Under the pieces are notes generated by a model that saw only the letters and a program-made list of their open reading frames with translations, ran no database searches and was not told the origin of the DNA. DNA of 64,000 bases from Arthrobacter sp. PAMC 25486 (GTDB lineage: Bacteria; Actinomycetota; Actinomycetes; Actinomycetales; Micrococcaceae), in the NCBI RefSeq assembly GCF_000785535.1, contig NZ_CP007595.1, forward strand, positions 868,001 to 932,000, read 5' to 3'. Of the stretch, positions 38,059 through 47,161 are shown one piece after another. A program made the position numbers and the translations under genes. How positions within the stretch are numbered: position 1 is the stretch's first letter; each line of letters opens with the position of its first letter.

Positions 38059-39852
38059 ATGGCAAAGGACAAAGTTTCAGACTATCTGCTGGCACGGCTG
38101 CGTGAGTGGGGTGTCGATCACGTCTTCGCATTCCCCGGCGACGGGATCAACGGCATCCTGACAGCGTTCGGGCGTGCGGACAACCACCCGAAATTCATCC
38201 AATCACGGCACGAGGAAATGTCCGCGTTCGAGGCCGTGGGCTACGCCAAATTCTCCGGGCGACTCGGTGTCTGCATGGCAACCTCGGGACCGGGGGCCAT
38301 CCACCTCCTCAACGGCCTCTATGATGCGAAACTTGACCATGTCCCGGTGGTGGCCATCGTTGGACAGACCGCCCAATCAGCCATCGGCGGGGCTTACCAG
38401 CAAGAAGTGGACCTGGTGACATTGTTCAAGGATGTCGCCGGCGACTACGTACAACTGGTGACGGTCCCCGAACAACTCCCCAACGTTTTGGACCGGGCCA
38501 TCCGCATCGCCTTGGCCGAACGGGCGCCCACCGCCATCATCATCCCCTCGGACGTGCAGGACCTGGAATACTCCCCACCCACCCACGCCTTCAAAATGGT
38601 GCCCTCCAGCCTCGGCGTGCACTGGCCCACCACCACCCCCGGCATGGAAGGGATCCGCGCAGCGGCGGCCCTGCTCAACGCCGGCACCAAGGTGGCCATG
38701 CTCATCGGCTCCGGGGCACGGGACGCCCGCGAAGAAGTGCAGCAGGTCGCCGAGATCCTCGGCGCCGGGGTGGCCAAGGCGCTGCTGGGCAAGGATGTCC
38801 TCTCCGACGAGCTGCCCTACGTGACAGGCTCCATCGGATTGCTGGGCACCCGTCCCAGCTACGAACTCATGATGGATTGCGACACACTGCTCACCGTCGG
38901 CTCAAGCTTCCCGTACACCCAGTTCATGCCCGAACCCGGCCAGGCCCGCGGCGTCCAGATCGACATCGACGCCAAAATGATCGGCATGCGCTACGCGTAC
39001 GAGACCAACATCGTTGGCGACGCAAAAACCACGCTCAAGGCACTGATCCCCCTGCTGGAACGCAAGGAAGAGCGGTCCTGGCGGGAAACCATCGAAGCGA
39101 ACGTCGCCCGGTGGTGGGAGACCATGGAGATGGAAGCCGCAGTGGAAGCCAACCCCATCAACCCCATGCGCCTGTTCTCTGAACTTTCACGTCGGCTGCC
39201 GGAAAACGCCATCATCACAGCAGATTCCGGGTCATCGGCCAACTGGTATGCCCGGCAGCTGAAATTCCGTGGCAGCATGCGCGGCTCCCTCTCGGGCAAC
39301 CTTGCCACGATGGGTCCCGGCGTGCCCTACGGCATTGGTGCCAAGTTCGGCTGCCCGGATAAGCCGGTGATTGTTTTTGCCGGCGACGGCGCCATGCAAA
39401 TGAACGGCCTGGCGGAACTGATCACCATCAAGCACTACTGGCAGGAATGGGCCGACCCCCGGCTGATCATCGCCGTCCTGCACAATAACGACCTGAACCA
39501 GGTCACCTGGGAGATGCGTGCCATGGAAGGGGCACCGTCCTTTACCCAGTCGCAAACACTCCCGGACGTCCCCTACGCTGCGTTCGCGGAACTTCTGGGC
39601 CTGCAGGGATTTGCCGTGGAGAACCCGGATGAGCTCGGCCCGGTGTGGGAACGGGCGCTGGCAGCGGACCGCCCCACCGTCCTGGACGTCCGGGTCGACC
39701 CCGATGTTCCGCCGATCCCCCCGCACGCGACCTTCGAACAGGCCCTCGACAGTGCCAAGGCCGTGCTCAAGGGCGATCAGAACGCGTGGGGTTTCATCAG
39801 GGAAGGCGTCAAGACCAAACTCCAAGAATTCCTGCCCCACAAGGACAGCTAG
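38059..39852 (+). CDS. Thiamine-diphosphate enzyme (pyruvate oxidase/dehydrogenase-like)
   Basis: ThDP-dependent enzyme of the acetolactate synthase/pyruvate oxidase superfamily. ATG 38059 has GGAGG 8 bases before and gives 597 residues. Visible: the catalytic Glu region SRHEEMSAFEAVGYAKFSG, a central FAD/nucleotide-type domain, and the ThDP motif GDGAM (about 442) to HNNDLNQ (about 476). It most resembles the PoxB-like group often labelled thiamine pyrophosphate-requiring protein. It lacks a clear C-terminal membrane-binding helix. It follows the GMC gene after 76 bases, probably in one operon; the substrate (pyruvate or another 2-oxo acid) is unknown. Confidence 0.88.
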   Translation: MAKDKVSDYLLARLREWGVDHVFAFPGDGINGILTAFGRADNHPKFIQSRHEEMSAFEAVGYAKFSGRLGVCMATSGPGAIHLLNGLYDAKLDHVPVVAIVGQTAQSAIGGAYQQEVDLVTLFKDVAGDYVQLVTVPEQLPNVLDRAIRIALAERAPTAIIIPSDVQDLEYSPPTHAFKMVPSSLGVHWPTTTPGMEGIRAAAALLNAGTKVAMLIGSGARDAREEVQQVAEILGAGVAKALLGKDVLSDELPYVTGSIGLLGTRPSYELMMDCDTLLTVGSSFPYTQFMPEPGQARGVQIDIDAKMIGMRYAYETNIVGDAKTTLKALIPLLERKEERSWRETIEANVARWWETMEMEAAVEANPINPMRLFSELSRRLPENAIITADSGSSANWYARQLKFRGSMRGSLSGNLATMGPGVPYGIGAKFGCPDKPVIVFAGDGAMQMNGLAELITIKHYWQEWADPRLIIAVLHNNDLNQVTWEMRAMEGAPSFTQSQTLPDVPYAAFAELLGLQGFAVENPDELGPVWERALAADRPTVLDVRVDPDVPPIPPHATFEQALDSAKAVLKGDQNAWGFIREGVKTKLQEFLPHKDS

Positions 39853-39854
39853 CC

Positions 39855-40958
39855 ATGGACTCCGACCCGACCATCGAACGGCTGGAGGTATCGGTGTACC
39901 GGGTACCCACGGACGCACCTGAAGCAGATGGCACCTGCGCGTGGGACTCCACCACCATGGTCCTGGTCCAGGCCCACGCCGGCGGTGCCACCGGACTGGG
40001 CTGGAGCTACGCACCCGCTGCCTGCGCATCTCTGATCACCGAGCTTCTGCAACCCGCCGTTATCGGCCTGCCCGTACTCGACGTCGGACGGGCTTCCGCC
40101 TCGATGCTCCAGGCCGTGCGCAATGCCAGCCGCCCGGGCACTGTCGGCTACGCCATCTCCGCCGTCGATTGCGCCCTCTGGGACCTCAAGGCCAGGCTGC
40201 TGGAGCTGCCCCTGCACCGACTTCTGGGCACCATCCTGGACAAGGTGCCCGTCTATGGCAGCGGCGGATTCACCAGCTATGACGACCGACAGCTGACCGA
40301 TCAACTCACCGGCTGGGCGCTGGAGCAGGGAATACCGCGGGTGAAGATCAAGATCGGCGAATCCGCCGGCACCCGAACGGCCAGGGACCTGGCACGAATG
40401 CGGCAGGCACGGACGGTGATCGGGCCCGACGTCGAACTCTTCGTCGACGCCAACGGCGGCTACACTGCCAAACAAGCCATCCGAGTCATGACCGAGGCAC
40501 GGGACCTGAACATCCACTGGCTGGAAGAACCCGTCTCCTCGGACAACCTCACGGGGCTGCGGGAGGTCCGCGACCGGGTCGATGCGGACGTTGCCGCCGG
40601 CGAATACGGGACCGACCTTCTCTACTACCAGAGACTGTGCGCAGCCAACGCCCTCGATTGCGTGCAGACGGACGTTTCACGGTGCGGCGGCATCACCCAA
40701 TGGCTGCGCATAGCATCCCTGGCCGAGGCGTACGGGCTGGAGATCTCCGGACACTGCGCCCCGCACCTGAGCGTCCATGTCGCCGCAGCCACCCCGAACT
40801 TCCGGCACCTGGAATGGTTCCACGACCACGTCCGCATCGAAACCAATTTCTTCGACGGCTGCCTAGACCCAGCTGGCGGAACTCTCACACCCTCTACAGC
40901 ACCCGGCAACGGACTCAGCCTGCGCAGCGCAGACATGGCCCCCTATCGGATCGGATAA
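39855..40958 (+). CDS. Enolase-superfamily dehydratase/racemase (mandelate racemase-like)
   Basis: Mg-dependent enzyme of the mandelate racemase/muconate lactonising group. The 367 residues show the catalytic Lys pair (VKIKIGE), the metal ligands Asp (VDANGG), Glu (LEEPVS) and Glu (AAGEYG), and the late His (GHCAPH). This K-x-K and His pattern fits a sugar-acid dehydratase (for example gluconate or galactonate type) or a lactone isomerase; which one is not resolved. It starts two bases after the ThDP-enzyme stop, so the two are surely co-expressed. Confidence 0.87.
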   Translation: MDSDPTIERLEVSVYRVPTDAPEADGTCAWDSTTMVLVQAHAGGATGLGWSYAPAACASLITELLQPAVIGLPVLDVGRASASMLQAVRNASRPGTVGYAISAVDCALWDLKARLLELPLHRLLGTILDKVPVYGSGGFTSYDDRQLTDQLTGWALEQGIPRVKIKIGESAGTRTARDLARMRQARTVIGPDVELFVDANGGYTAKQAIRVMTEARDLNIHWLEEPVSSDNLTGLREVRDRVDADVAAGEYGTDLLYYQRLCAANALDCVQTDVSRCGGITQWLRIASLAEAYGLEISGHCAPHLSVHVAAATPNFRHLEWFHDHVRIETNFFDGCLDPAGGTLTPSTAPGNGLSLRSADMAPYRIG

Positions 40959-41034
40959 GAAAAACGACACACCATCCCACCACCCACACAATGCAGAACG
41001 GCCCGTCCCAGGCCACGCACCAAGGAGTCATCTC

Positions 41035-41481
41035 ATGGTCCCTCAAACTAAAGAACCCCCACCAGAGTTACACCCGGTGGGCGACGACGACCGCCCCTGG
41101 TGTTGCCGCTGCGGAACCAATGAATATCTGTGTTTTGAATCCATTACTGCTGTCCCACACACATTCGATGTGGTGGACGTCGACTATGTCTGCACGAAGT
41201 GTGAGAGCTTTTATGGTCACCTGGTTCCCAAGACAAAAATGGACAAGAGCATTTTGAGGGAGTGCGGCATCCCCTACATGATCACCACGGCGGAGGGTTA
41301 CCTCCACTGTGGCCACGTCATGACCCCCACCGGGGAGCGCATGCCGATGCTCCATGCGCGACTGGGCCCCCACCATGACTCGTGGCGACCTCCTGATCAT
41401 TCCCCGATGCAGGCAGTGCGCTGCCGGTGCGGCTTTCAAATGATGGTCCCCCTCGAGCGCGGAGCCAAATACTCCCGGTAA
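41035..41481 (+). CDS. Zinc-ribbon hypothetical protein
   Basis: A 148-residue protein with AAGGAG 7 bases before the ATG. It has two Cys clusters: CCRCG with CTKC about 32 residues later, and a C-terminal pair formed by LHCGH and CRCG. This pattern suggests one or two zinc ribbons. No family is recognised. It is the last or next-to-last gene of the rightward metabolic operon. Confidence 0.7.
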   Translation: MVPQTKEPPPELHPVGDDDRPWCCRCGTNEYLCFESITAVPHTFDVVDVDYVCTKCESFYGHLVPKTKMDKSILRECGIPYMITTAEGYLHCGHVMTPTGERMPMLHARLGPHHDSWRPPDHSPMQAVRCRCGFQMMVPLERGAKYSR

Positions 41482-41526
41482 GTTTGGACATACCCACCAC
41501 CCGTTGACCACTCTCCCAGGACCACC

Positions 41527-41790
41527 ATGAGAAACTATTCAGCCATCGAGAGCTCCTCCAGCAAGCACCCTGCCGATTGGGGCAGGGCCATGGCGATGGC
41601 TTTGACCCGCGTCGTTGCCCAGGCCCGGGCGGACGGCCACGATATTGAACACGACAACCTCTACGGGACTGATCTGCACCTGACAATTACAGAAGCCGAC
41701 CCGGGGGTCCAAGTTACGCTCCGCTGGAGCCCTGACGAATCAGAGGCCACGGGGCGAACAAAGCCCCTAGTCGATGATCAGGGCACCTGA
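41527..41790 (+). CDS. Small hypothetical protein
   Basis: An 87-residue frame with CAGGA about 6 bases before the ATG, 45 bases after the zinc-ribbon gene. An N-terminal helix (DWGRAMAMALTRVVAQARADGH) is followed by two or three strands. It may be an effector-type dsRBD-like or small adaptor fold; no family is recognised. Probably the end of the operon. Confidence 0.6.
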   Translation: MRNYSAIESSSSKHPADWGRAMAMALTRVVAQARADGHDIEHDNLYGTDLHLTITEADPGVQVTLRWSPDESEATGRTKPLVDDQGT

Positions 41791-41892
41791 CGCGCGGGTC
41801 AGTCCTGTGAGGTAGGTCTGCAGTTGGTGTATCAGTGCAGGCTCCTAAGAATATTGCAGGTGATTCCGAGGACGTTCATGTCAGAATGAGCC

Positions 41893-42543
41893 ATGAGCAA
41901 TCCACGCTTTGGCACACGTGTCCACCGTTCACGATTTCGGCTGGCCGTCATGGTCGCTGTTGGCATCCTCACCGCCTTATTGGTGGGATTTTCCGGCTCC
42001 TGGGACTATGCCCCTGCCGTCGGATGGGGTGCAGCGTCCATAACATTCCTGTGGTGGGTCTGGGCGATTATCGGCCGGCTTGATCCTGCCGAAACCGCCG
42101 TCCACGCCAGCCGTGAAGACCCCGGCCAGGCCAGCTCCGATGTACTCGTCTTGGCCGCCACGTTGGCCAGTTTCGGTGGGGTCGTCCTCATTTTGATGAC
42201 CGCAGGTTCCGCCCAAGGGGGAATGAAAGCCGCAATCCTCGGTCTGGCCCTAGGCAGCGTTGCCCTGTCCTGGTTTCTCGTCCACACCTTATTCACGCTC
42301 CGCTACGCCCGGCTCTTCTACCGCGACCGGAAAGGGGTCGACTTCAATGAAGACACCCTGCCTCACTACCGTGACTTTGCCTACCTGGCGTTCACCGTGG
42401 GCATGACGTTTCAGGTCTCCGATACCGACCTGACAACCGATGCCATCCGTTCAACTGCCTTGCGCCACGCCTTGCTCTCCTACCTGTTGGGAGCCATCAT
42501 ATTGGCCACCACCATCAATCTCGTCGCCGGCCTCATCCACTAA
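41893..42543 (+). CDS. DUF1345 membrane protein
   Basis: Integral membrane protein of unknown function, 216 residues, with five to six hydrophobic helices. Family marks are SSDVLVLAATLASFGGVVLIL, SWFLVHTLFTLRYARLFYRD, and DFAYLAFTVGMTFQVSDTDLT, all characteristic of DUF1345. The start is ATG 41893. It stands about 100 bases after the small hypothetical gene and may have its own promoter. Confidence 0.88.
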   Translation: MSNPRFGTRVHRSRFRLAVMVAVGILTALLVGFSGSWDYAPAVGWGAASITFLWWVWAIIGRLDPAETAVHASREDPGQASSDVLVLAATLASFGGVVLILMTAGSAQGGMKAAILGLALGSVALSWFLVHTLFTLRYARLFYRDRKGVDFNEDTLPHYRDFAYLAFTVGMTFQVSDTDLTTDAIRSTALRHALLSYLLGAIILATTINLVAGLIH

Positions 42544-42828
42544 TGAGCCGCGCCCCGACGCGGGAGCACAGCCCACCCCCACCATGCCACGGTGGACAAC
42601 GTTTGTCCTCGCCAGGACATAGTTTCTACACTCCATTGGCAACACTGCCGTGGCGCTCGGCATGGACTTTGGAGCCGAACGGGCCAGCTCGACGGGTGGC
42701 TGCAGCGCGGCACCCGGGAATCGTGTCACATTTGAGTTCTGGCCACTATCTGAGCACAACCCCACCCTGACAGCAGCTCATGAAATCTCAGCTGCTGCCA
42801 AGAGGGCTTCCATGGCCGATTCAAGGTA

Positions 42829-42987
42829 TTACTTGTTCACTGCCTTGCGTCGAATCCAGCCAAGGACCCCTGTCACCACAAAAAGCACTATCGCAATGAC
42901 TGCAAGCCAAAGCAATCCTTTAAAAGCGAACCCGACGACGGCGAGAATTATCCAGATCAGAAGAAGAACTACTATGAGAGAAATCAT
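42829..42987 (-). CDS. Small hydrophobic membrane protein
   Basis: ATG at 42987 gives 52 residues: two hydrophobic segments (ISLIVVLLLIWIILAVVGFAF and LLWLAVIAIVLFVVTGVLGWI) and a basic tail (RRKAVNK). This is the layout of small stress-linked membrane proteins found in many actinobacteria. An upstream frame would add 14 residues without a better ribosome site. Confidence 0.6.
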   Translation of the reverse strand: MISLIVVLLLIWIILAVVGFAFKGLLWLAVIAIVLFVVTGVLGWIRRKAVNK

Positions 42988-43393
42988 GTTTTCAGGGTAA
43001 GCCTCTCTCGGCGGGAACAACAGTGACAATTTCGCCCGCCACCTTGATTACGGAAAGTCGCAAAAGAGTCACCTTTCGCCGCCGGGCAAGAGATCATTGA
43101 CGCCTTTAGTGACGCCAAGAGTCCATCCACCCGTCATTGCCACTCTGGGATGTTGCCCTGCCAGTACGGCCCCACCCTATTACGAGGACATCGGCGCACC
43201 CGGAGGTCCATGACAGCCTGATTTTTCAATACGAAACCTTGCCAACCGAAGCCTCAAAGCCTTGGCAACGACACCTGCCCAGCCGACTGTCAGTTCTAAG
43301 TTGCAGTTGAGAGTCGACGCCGGCACTGCGTCAGCTGGGGCTGTGACAAGCACTGCCGTGTGCAGGCGACGACACGGGTATACGAACGGCATG
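42988..43393. other. Intergenic region with no gene seen
   Basis: About 400 bases of mixed composition. A leftward 164-codon frame crosses it but overlaps the neighbouring gene in another frame and lacks a ribosome site. Confidence 0.5.
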
Positions 43394-43822
43394 TCATCGT
43401 TCGGAATCGCCGCGTCCCTCGACCCATGTTGTCCCGACTTCATCGGTGTACATGATGATTTTTTCGTCGGCCAGCCCTCGAGTCGATTGTTGTGTAGATC
43501 CGTCTCCGGAGGGTTCATTGACAAGCGGGCTTCCAACATGGCCAAGCGGAATCCCATCCAGCCCATGTGAACCCTCGGGCCCGGGCAGACCTGCATCTTC
43601 AATAATCTCAGGGACAATACTGCGCCTGTCCCAGCTGACACTGACCTTGATGGATCCATTGCCGCCCCTATCAAGGGTCGTTACGAGGATATCTGCTCCG
43701 GCGCCCATGTCAATGAGTCTGTCTCGATAGGACTGGATCCTTTGCGGCAAGGTCTCCTCGGTCCACTCACCAGGGCCAAGAACAGTGGAAATTTCCACCG
43801 GTTCTGATTCCATCTCCGTCAT
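43394..43822 (-). CDS. Hypothetical protein
   Basis: ATG at 43822 has GGGAG 7 bases before and gives 142 residues. The acidic N-terminal half (VLGPGEWTEETLPQRIQSYRDRLIDMGAGADILVTTL) looks like a folded small domain; the C-terminal half is Gly/Ser/Glu-rich. No family is recognised. It lies in the gene-poor part of the accessory block. Confidence 0.55.
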   Translation of the reverse strand: MTEMESEPVEISTVLGPGEWTEETLPQRIQSYRDRLIDMGAGADILVTTLDRGGNGSIKVSVSWDRRSIVPEIIEDAGLPGPEGSHGLDGIPLGHVGSPLVNEPSGDGSTQQSTRGLADEKIIMYTDEVGTTWVEGRGDSER

Positions 43823-44039
43823 CGCTGTCTCCCTGCCCACGTCTTACCTCAATTTGCTCTTGTTCTAGTTCTACTCCTCGGACCCTGAAAGGTGAACAAG
43901 GCAAGCAAAACGGCAGCCACTATTCCCGGTGGTTGCTACACGGCGGCAGCCTGACGGGTCCTTCAGTAACTATCGTGGATATCTGGGCATAACGGCGACC
44001 CTCTGCGGGCGTTTTCACTTGTCAGCCAATGCAGGGCAT

Positions 44040-44553
44040 TTTACTGACCGGTCCGAAATCCCCTGTTGCGTGAACGCTGGGCCGGCCGGGTGTGCGCCGT
44101 CGTCGACCACGCCGGCGGAAACCACCGCCGCGCAGGTACAACCCACAGGCACCGCGACGGGTACTGCCGCGGAGGCGCTGTTCACGGCGGCGCGGCCAGC
44201 CGAATCTACCGCAGGGTGATCGTGCGGAACACGTCCGCGACGACCTGCATCCTGGACGGTTACGCGGGCGTGTCCATGGTCCTGGGTCCCACCGGCGACC
44301 GGCTTCGCGCCCCGGCGGACCGGGTTGCGAACCTGCCGTCCTGGGGAGACCCATCATGCTGGCCCGGGAAGGCGCCGCGGAAGCCCGGCTGTGCTACACC
44401 CAGGCCGGGACCCACCCGGACTGCACAGGTGACGGCCACGGGTTCCGCGTCTACCCGCCCAGCGCCGCTGATTCGCCATGCATCCACCGGCCGACCACGG
44501 CGTGCAGCAACACGGACACCAAACTGCTAACCATCGGCGCGTTCCATCCCTAA
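44040..44553 (+). pseudogene. DUF4232 lipoprotein pseudogene
   Basis: Pieces of one DUF4232 protein occur in three frames. The first has a GPAGC lipobox-like end and a Thr/Ala linker (to about 44218). The second reads YRRVIVRNTSATTCILDGYAGVS (about 44200-44350). The third reads EGAAEARLCYTQAG and continues to GHGFRVYPP and LLTIGAFHP (about 44355-44553). At least two frameshifts break it. The start is not clear. Sequencing error at both sites is possible but less likely in a region that also holds another pseudogene. Confidence 0.65.
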
Positions 44554-44956
44554 CGGCGCCTAACGCCAAGCAGGCGCCCTGAGGCATCGACTTCCCAGAA
44601 ACGACCCACGAACGCCGGATAGGCGCCCCGGCCCTGGTGGCGGCCGTGCTTGCGCGCCGGCAGTCGATTCGAGGTGACCGCGAGGGCCGCCGTCGTGAGC
44701 AAAGGCAGGGCCCCACCAACTCGTCGGAGGACCAGACCGAACCGACTGCTGGTAGACAGGCTTCACTCCTCCCAGTCCAGCCTGGACCTGGGTCAATCGC
44801 TAGTTCCCTGGCGGCTGCCGCATCCGGCTTGAAGAACTACGGCATCTAAACGGAAATCCCAATTTAGGTGAATGCTGGGCCGACCAGATCTCCAGCCCCT
44901 CTATCTCTGGGCGATACCCGGTGGCAAAATAGTGATGAAACCACGTCCAACTGTGC
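44554..44956. other. Intergenic region with no gene seen
   Basis: About 400 bases downstream of the DUF4232 remnant. Short frames only; no family trace, repeat or strong hairpin recognised. Confidence 0.5.
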
Positions 44957-45805
44957 GTGGCTCAACGGTGTTCGAAGGGCAAGACCATCAAAAAGGAATT
45001 GAAAGACGCCGCGGCTGCGGCCGAGGACGCGTCGAATTCACGGGTCTTTGTCATTGCCGCCCGCACCGGTTTCGCCGTCAGCGGCCTACTGCACATACTC
45101 ATCGGTGCCATCGCCATCCAGCTGGCGTTCGGTAGGGGCGGACAGGCCGACCAGGGCGGTGCCATGGCCCAACTGGCAAGACAACCGGCGGGAGCACTCC
45201 TGCTGTGGATTGCTGTCACGGCGTGTGGGGCGCTGGCCCTGTGGCAGCTCAGTGAGGCCATTTTCGGATATAGCCAGTTGGAATCCAAAGCGAAGTTTGG
45301 GAAGAAAATTTCCGCAGCTGGACAGGCTGTTGTGTTTCTGGTTATTGCTGCCGCCTTCGCCTCATTCGCGCTCGGAAGCGGAAAGAACAGCGGACAATCC
45401 ACCAGCGACGCGACCGCACAGATCATCAAAGCACCAGCGGGTCCGCTGTTGCTGATCGCCATTGGAGTTGCCTTCGCCATAGTCGGAATAGTCTTTGGCG
45501 TACGAGGGATCAATAGATCCTTCAAGAAGCAGCTGCTGTTGCCGGCCTCGGGAACGGCCCGGTCCATAGTCACTTTTTTGGGGGTGGTCGGCTACCTCGC
45601 GAAGGGTATTGTGCTGCTCCTGGTTGGACTGTTGTTTGTCATTGCCACCGTCGAATCCCGACCCAAGGAATCTACAGGACTCGATGGTGCACTCAAGGCG
45701 GTGCGCGAGCAGCCCTTTGGCATCTACTTGCTGATCCTCATCGGCGTGGGGCTGGTTTGCTATGGCCTGTACCAAATAACCAAGGCCAGATTCGCCCGCA
45801 TGTAG
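44957..45805 (+). CDS. DUF1206 membrane protein
   Basis: Integral membrane protein of unknown function, 282 residues, with about six helices in three repeated pairs, each pair starting at an ARxGF-like motif: AARTGFAVSGLLHILIGAIAI, KISAAGQAVVFLVIAAAFA, FLGVVGYLAKGIVLLLVGLLF. This three-repeat layout is DUF1206. The start is GTG 44957; the true start may be up to 14 codons later, since the Shine-Dalgarno-like GAAGGG lies inside this frame. Confidence 0.85.
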   Translation: MAQRCSKGKTIKKELKDAAAAAEDASNSRVFVIAARTGFAVSGLLHILIGAIAIQLAFGRGGQADQGGAMAQLARQPAGALLLWIAVTACGALALWQLSEAIFGYSQLESKAKFGKKISAAGQAVVFLVIAAAFASFALGSGKNSGQSTSDATAQIIKAPAGPLLLIAIGVAFAIVGIVFGVRGINRSFKKQLLLPASGTARSIVTFLGVVGYLAKGIVLLLVGLLFVIATVESRPKESTGLDGALKAVREQPFGIYLLILIGVGLVCYGLYQITKARFARM

Positions 45806-45889
45806 CAGGCAGTGCGTGCACAAGGGGCTGTCGGGTCGCGCTGTCGAACTGGTACTCAGCGGCGGTCTTCTGCCCCATCATGCAGGGCG

Positions 45890-46078
45890 GCAGTTTTCAG
45901 CCTGCGGTTCCTGCAGCCTTGGACAATGTCAAACTGGACTTTATGGAACCACTTCCAGGGCTCGGTATCCTCTGCTGCTGGCCGTGTAGTTGGCAAAAAC
46001 GTCCGCCAACACCTCGTTAGGAGCGATTAGGCCGGACCCCTTTTCGGCGTTGGAGCACTTGACCGTACCTGTGGCCAT
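45890..46078 (-). pseudogene. Cold-shock protein (CspA-type) pseudogene
   Basis: From ATG 46078 (AGGAGA 5 bases before) the frame reads MATGTVKCSNAEKGSGLIAP, clearly a CspA-family start, then ADVFANYTA and GYRALE, and stops at codon 46. The rest of the gene continues in other frames: KVQFDIVQG and then EPQAEN. Key RNA-binding residues are lost: Trp and Phe of KWFN read KCSN, and RNP1 GFGFI reads GSGLI. At least two frameshifts and a premature stop make it a decayed copy. Confidence 0.85.
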
Positions 46079-46984
46079 TGGTATCTCCTGGGTATCCTGC
46101 GTGGGCTTTGGGAATTCGTCCTTCTACGAGCCGATCATCACGTGTTAGGTGGTTCGGGTGCCATTTGTGGGAACAACGTCGCGGATGGTGAAATCACCGG
46201 TCTGCATGCCGCCCCGACACTTGTGGCGACGAGCCAGAAAAGTGCTCAGTTTTCCACCACGTCAATACCGATTTGCTACGGGCTGCTTGCGGCGCAAGAA
46301 TCCACGCGGTGGGCCTGCTCATTTTCGGCGTCGAACGTCGCAGGCAGCACCGAACACGTCCAGCGAGCCGCAGACAGCCAGCAGACTTGCTGCTTTCGTG
46401 TGGGGAACTGCCGGTCTTCCCCAGATCTGAGGGATTCTCGGTGTCATGGGTACGACCGGATCGGGCGCCATGTTTCACGCGCCGCGTTCGAAACATTGGG
46501 CTGCTGCCTGAAATCCTCACAGCAGCCCAATCACCGTATCCGGCAGCTGGTCTTCAGGGCGGTCAACCGGATGGGTCACAGCCGTTTCAAGGCGATCTGT
46601 TTGCACCCGATGCCGCCTCCTTGGATTGCTATTTTCACCCAATGTTTTAGCGGAGCGGGGGATCTGGCGGCATGAATGGATCGGGCGGGTAGGGCGCCGG
46701 TGGCATGGGTTCTGTCGGGTCAGGAGGCTGGTTTGGATTCCGTGTGGCGGTCAGGCGGCGGTTCCTGCTGTATCGGCGTCAATGTGGGCGGATTGAAGCC
46801 CCCGGAGCTCTTGCCTGTCCGATGGCCACCCCGCACGCCATGATCATGTTGAATAACTTTGCCCGGCTGCCCGCTCCCCGGGCGCGGAGCCGTCCTGCGA
46901 CCATATTTCTGCACAAGCGTAGCGGGACAGCGTCCACGGCGGTGGTGCCAGGTCTGATGGTCAGCGCTGAACCCTGACTTCACA
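46079..46984. other. Gene-poor region
   Basis: About 900 bases upstream of the csp pseudogene. Open frames of 90-180 codons occur on both strands but lack ribosome sites, family motifs and third-position GC bias. Probably eroded sequence. Confidence 0.5.
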
Positions 46985-47161
46985 TCAATGCTTCTTGAAG
47001 GTGTCCTTGATCTTGTCCGCGGCCTGCTTCAGTTCAGCCTTGACCTGATCTGTTTTGCCTTCAGCTTTCAACCGGTCATTGTCGGTCGCTTCTCCTGCGG
47101 CTTCCTTGCCCTTGCCGGCGGCCTTCTCCGCGGAGTGCTTGAACTTGTCACCCAAACCCAT
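46985..47161 (-). CDS. CsbD-family stress-response protein
   Basis: A 58-residue Lys/Glu/Ala-rich helical protein: MGLGDKFKHSAEKAAGKGKE, then AEGKTDQVKAELKQAADKIKD. This is the CsbD pattern of small general-stress proteins of unknown mechanism. GAAGAGGG precedes ATG 47161. An in-frame extension upstream adds 20 unrelated residues. Confidence 0.9.
   Translation of the reverse strand: MGLGDKFKHSAEKAAGKGKEAAGEATDNDRLKAEGKTDQVKAELKQAADKIKDTFKKH

Noticed and set aside
43180..43674. 164-codon leftward frame
   Set aside because: Overlaps the hypothetical gene at 43394-43822 in another frame; no ribosome site or motif.
46142..46675. 177-codon rightward frame in the gene-poor zone
   Set aside because: No ribosome site, many Cys/Ser codons from out-of-frame reading, and no family; competing frames on both strands are of similar length.
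46700..46984. Possible transposase remnant
   Set aside because: Composition looked IS-like but no transposase motif or terminal inverted repeat could be found.
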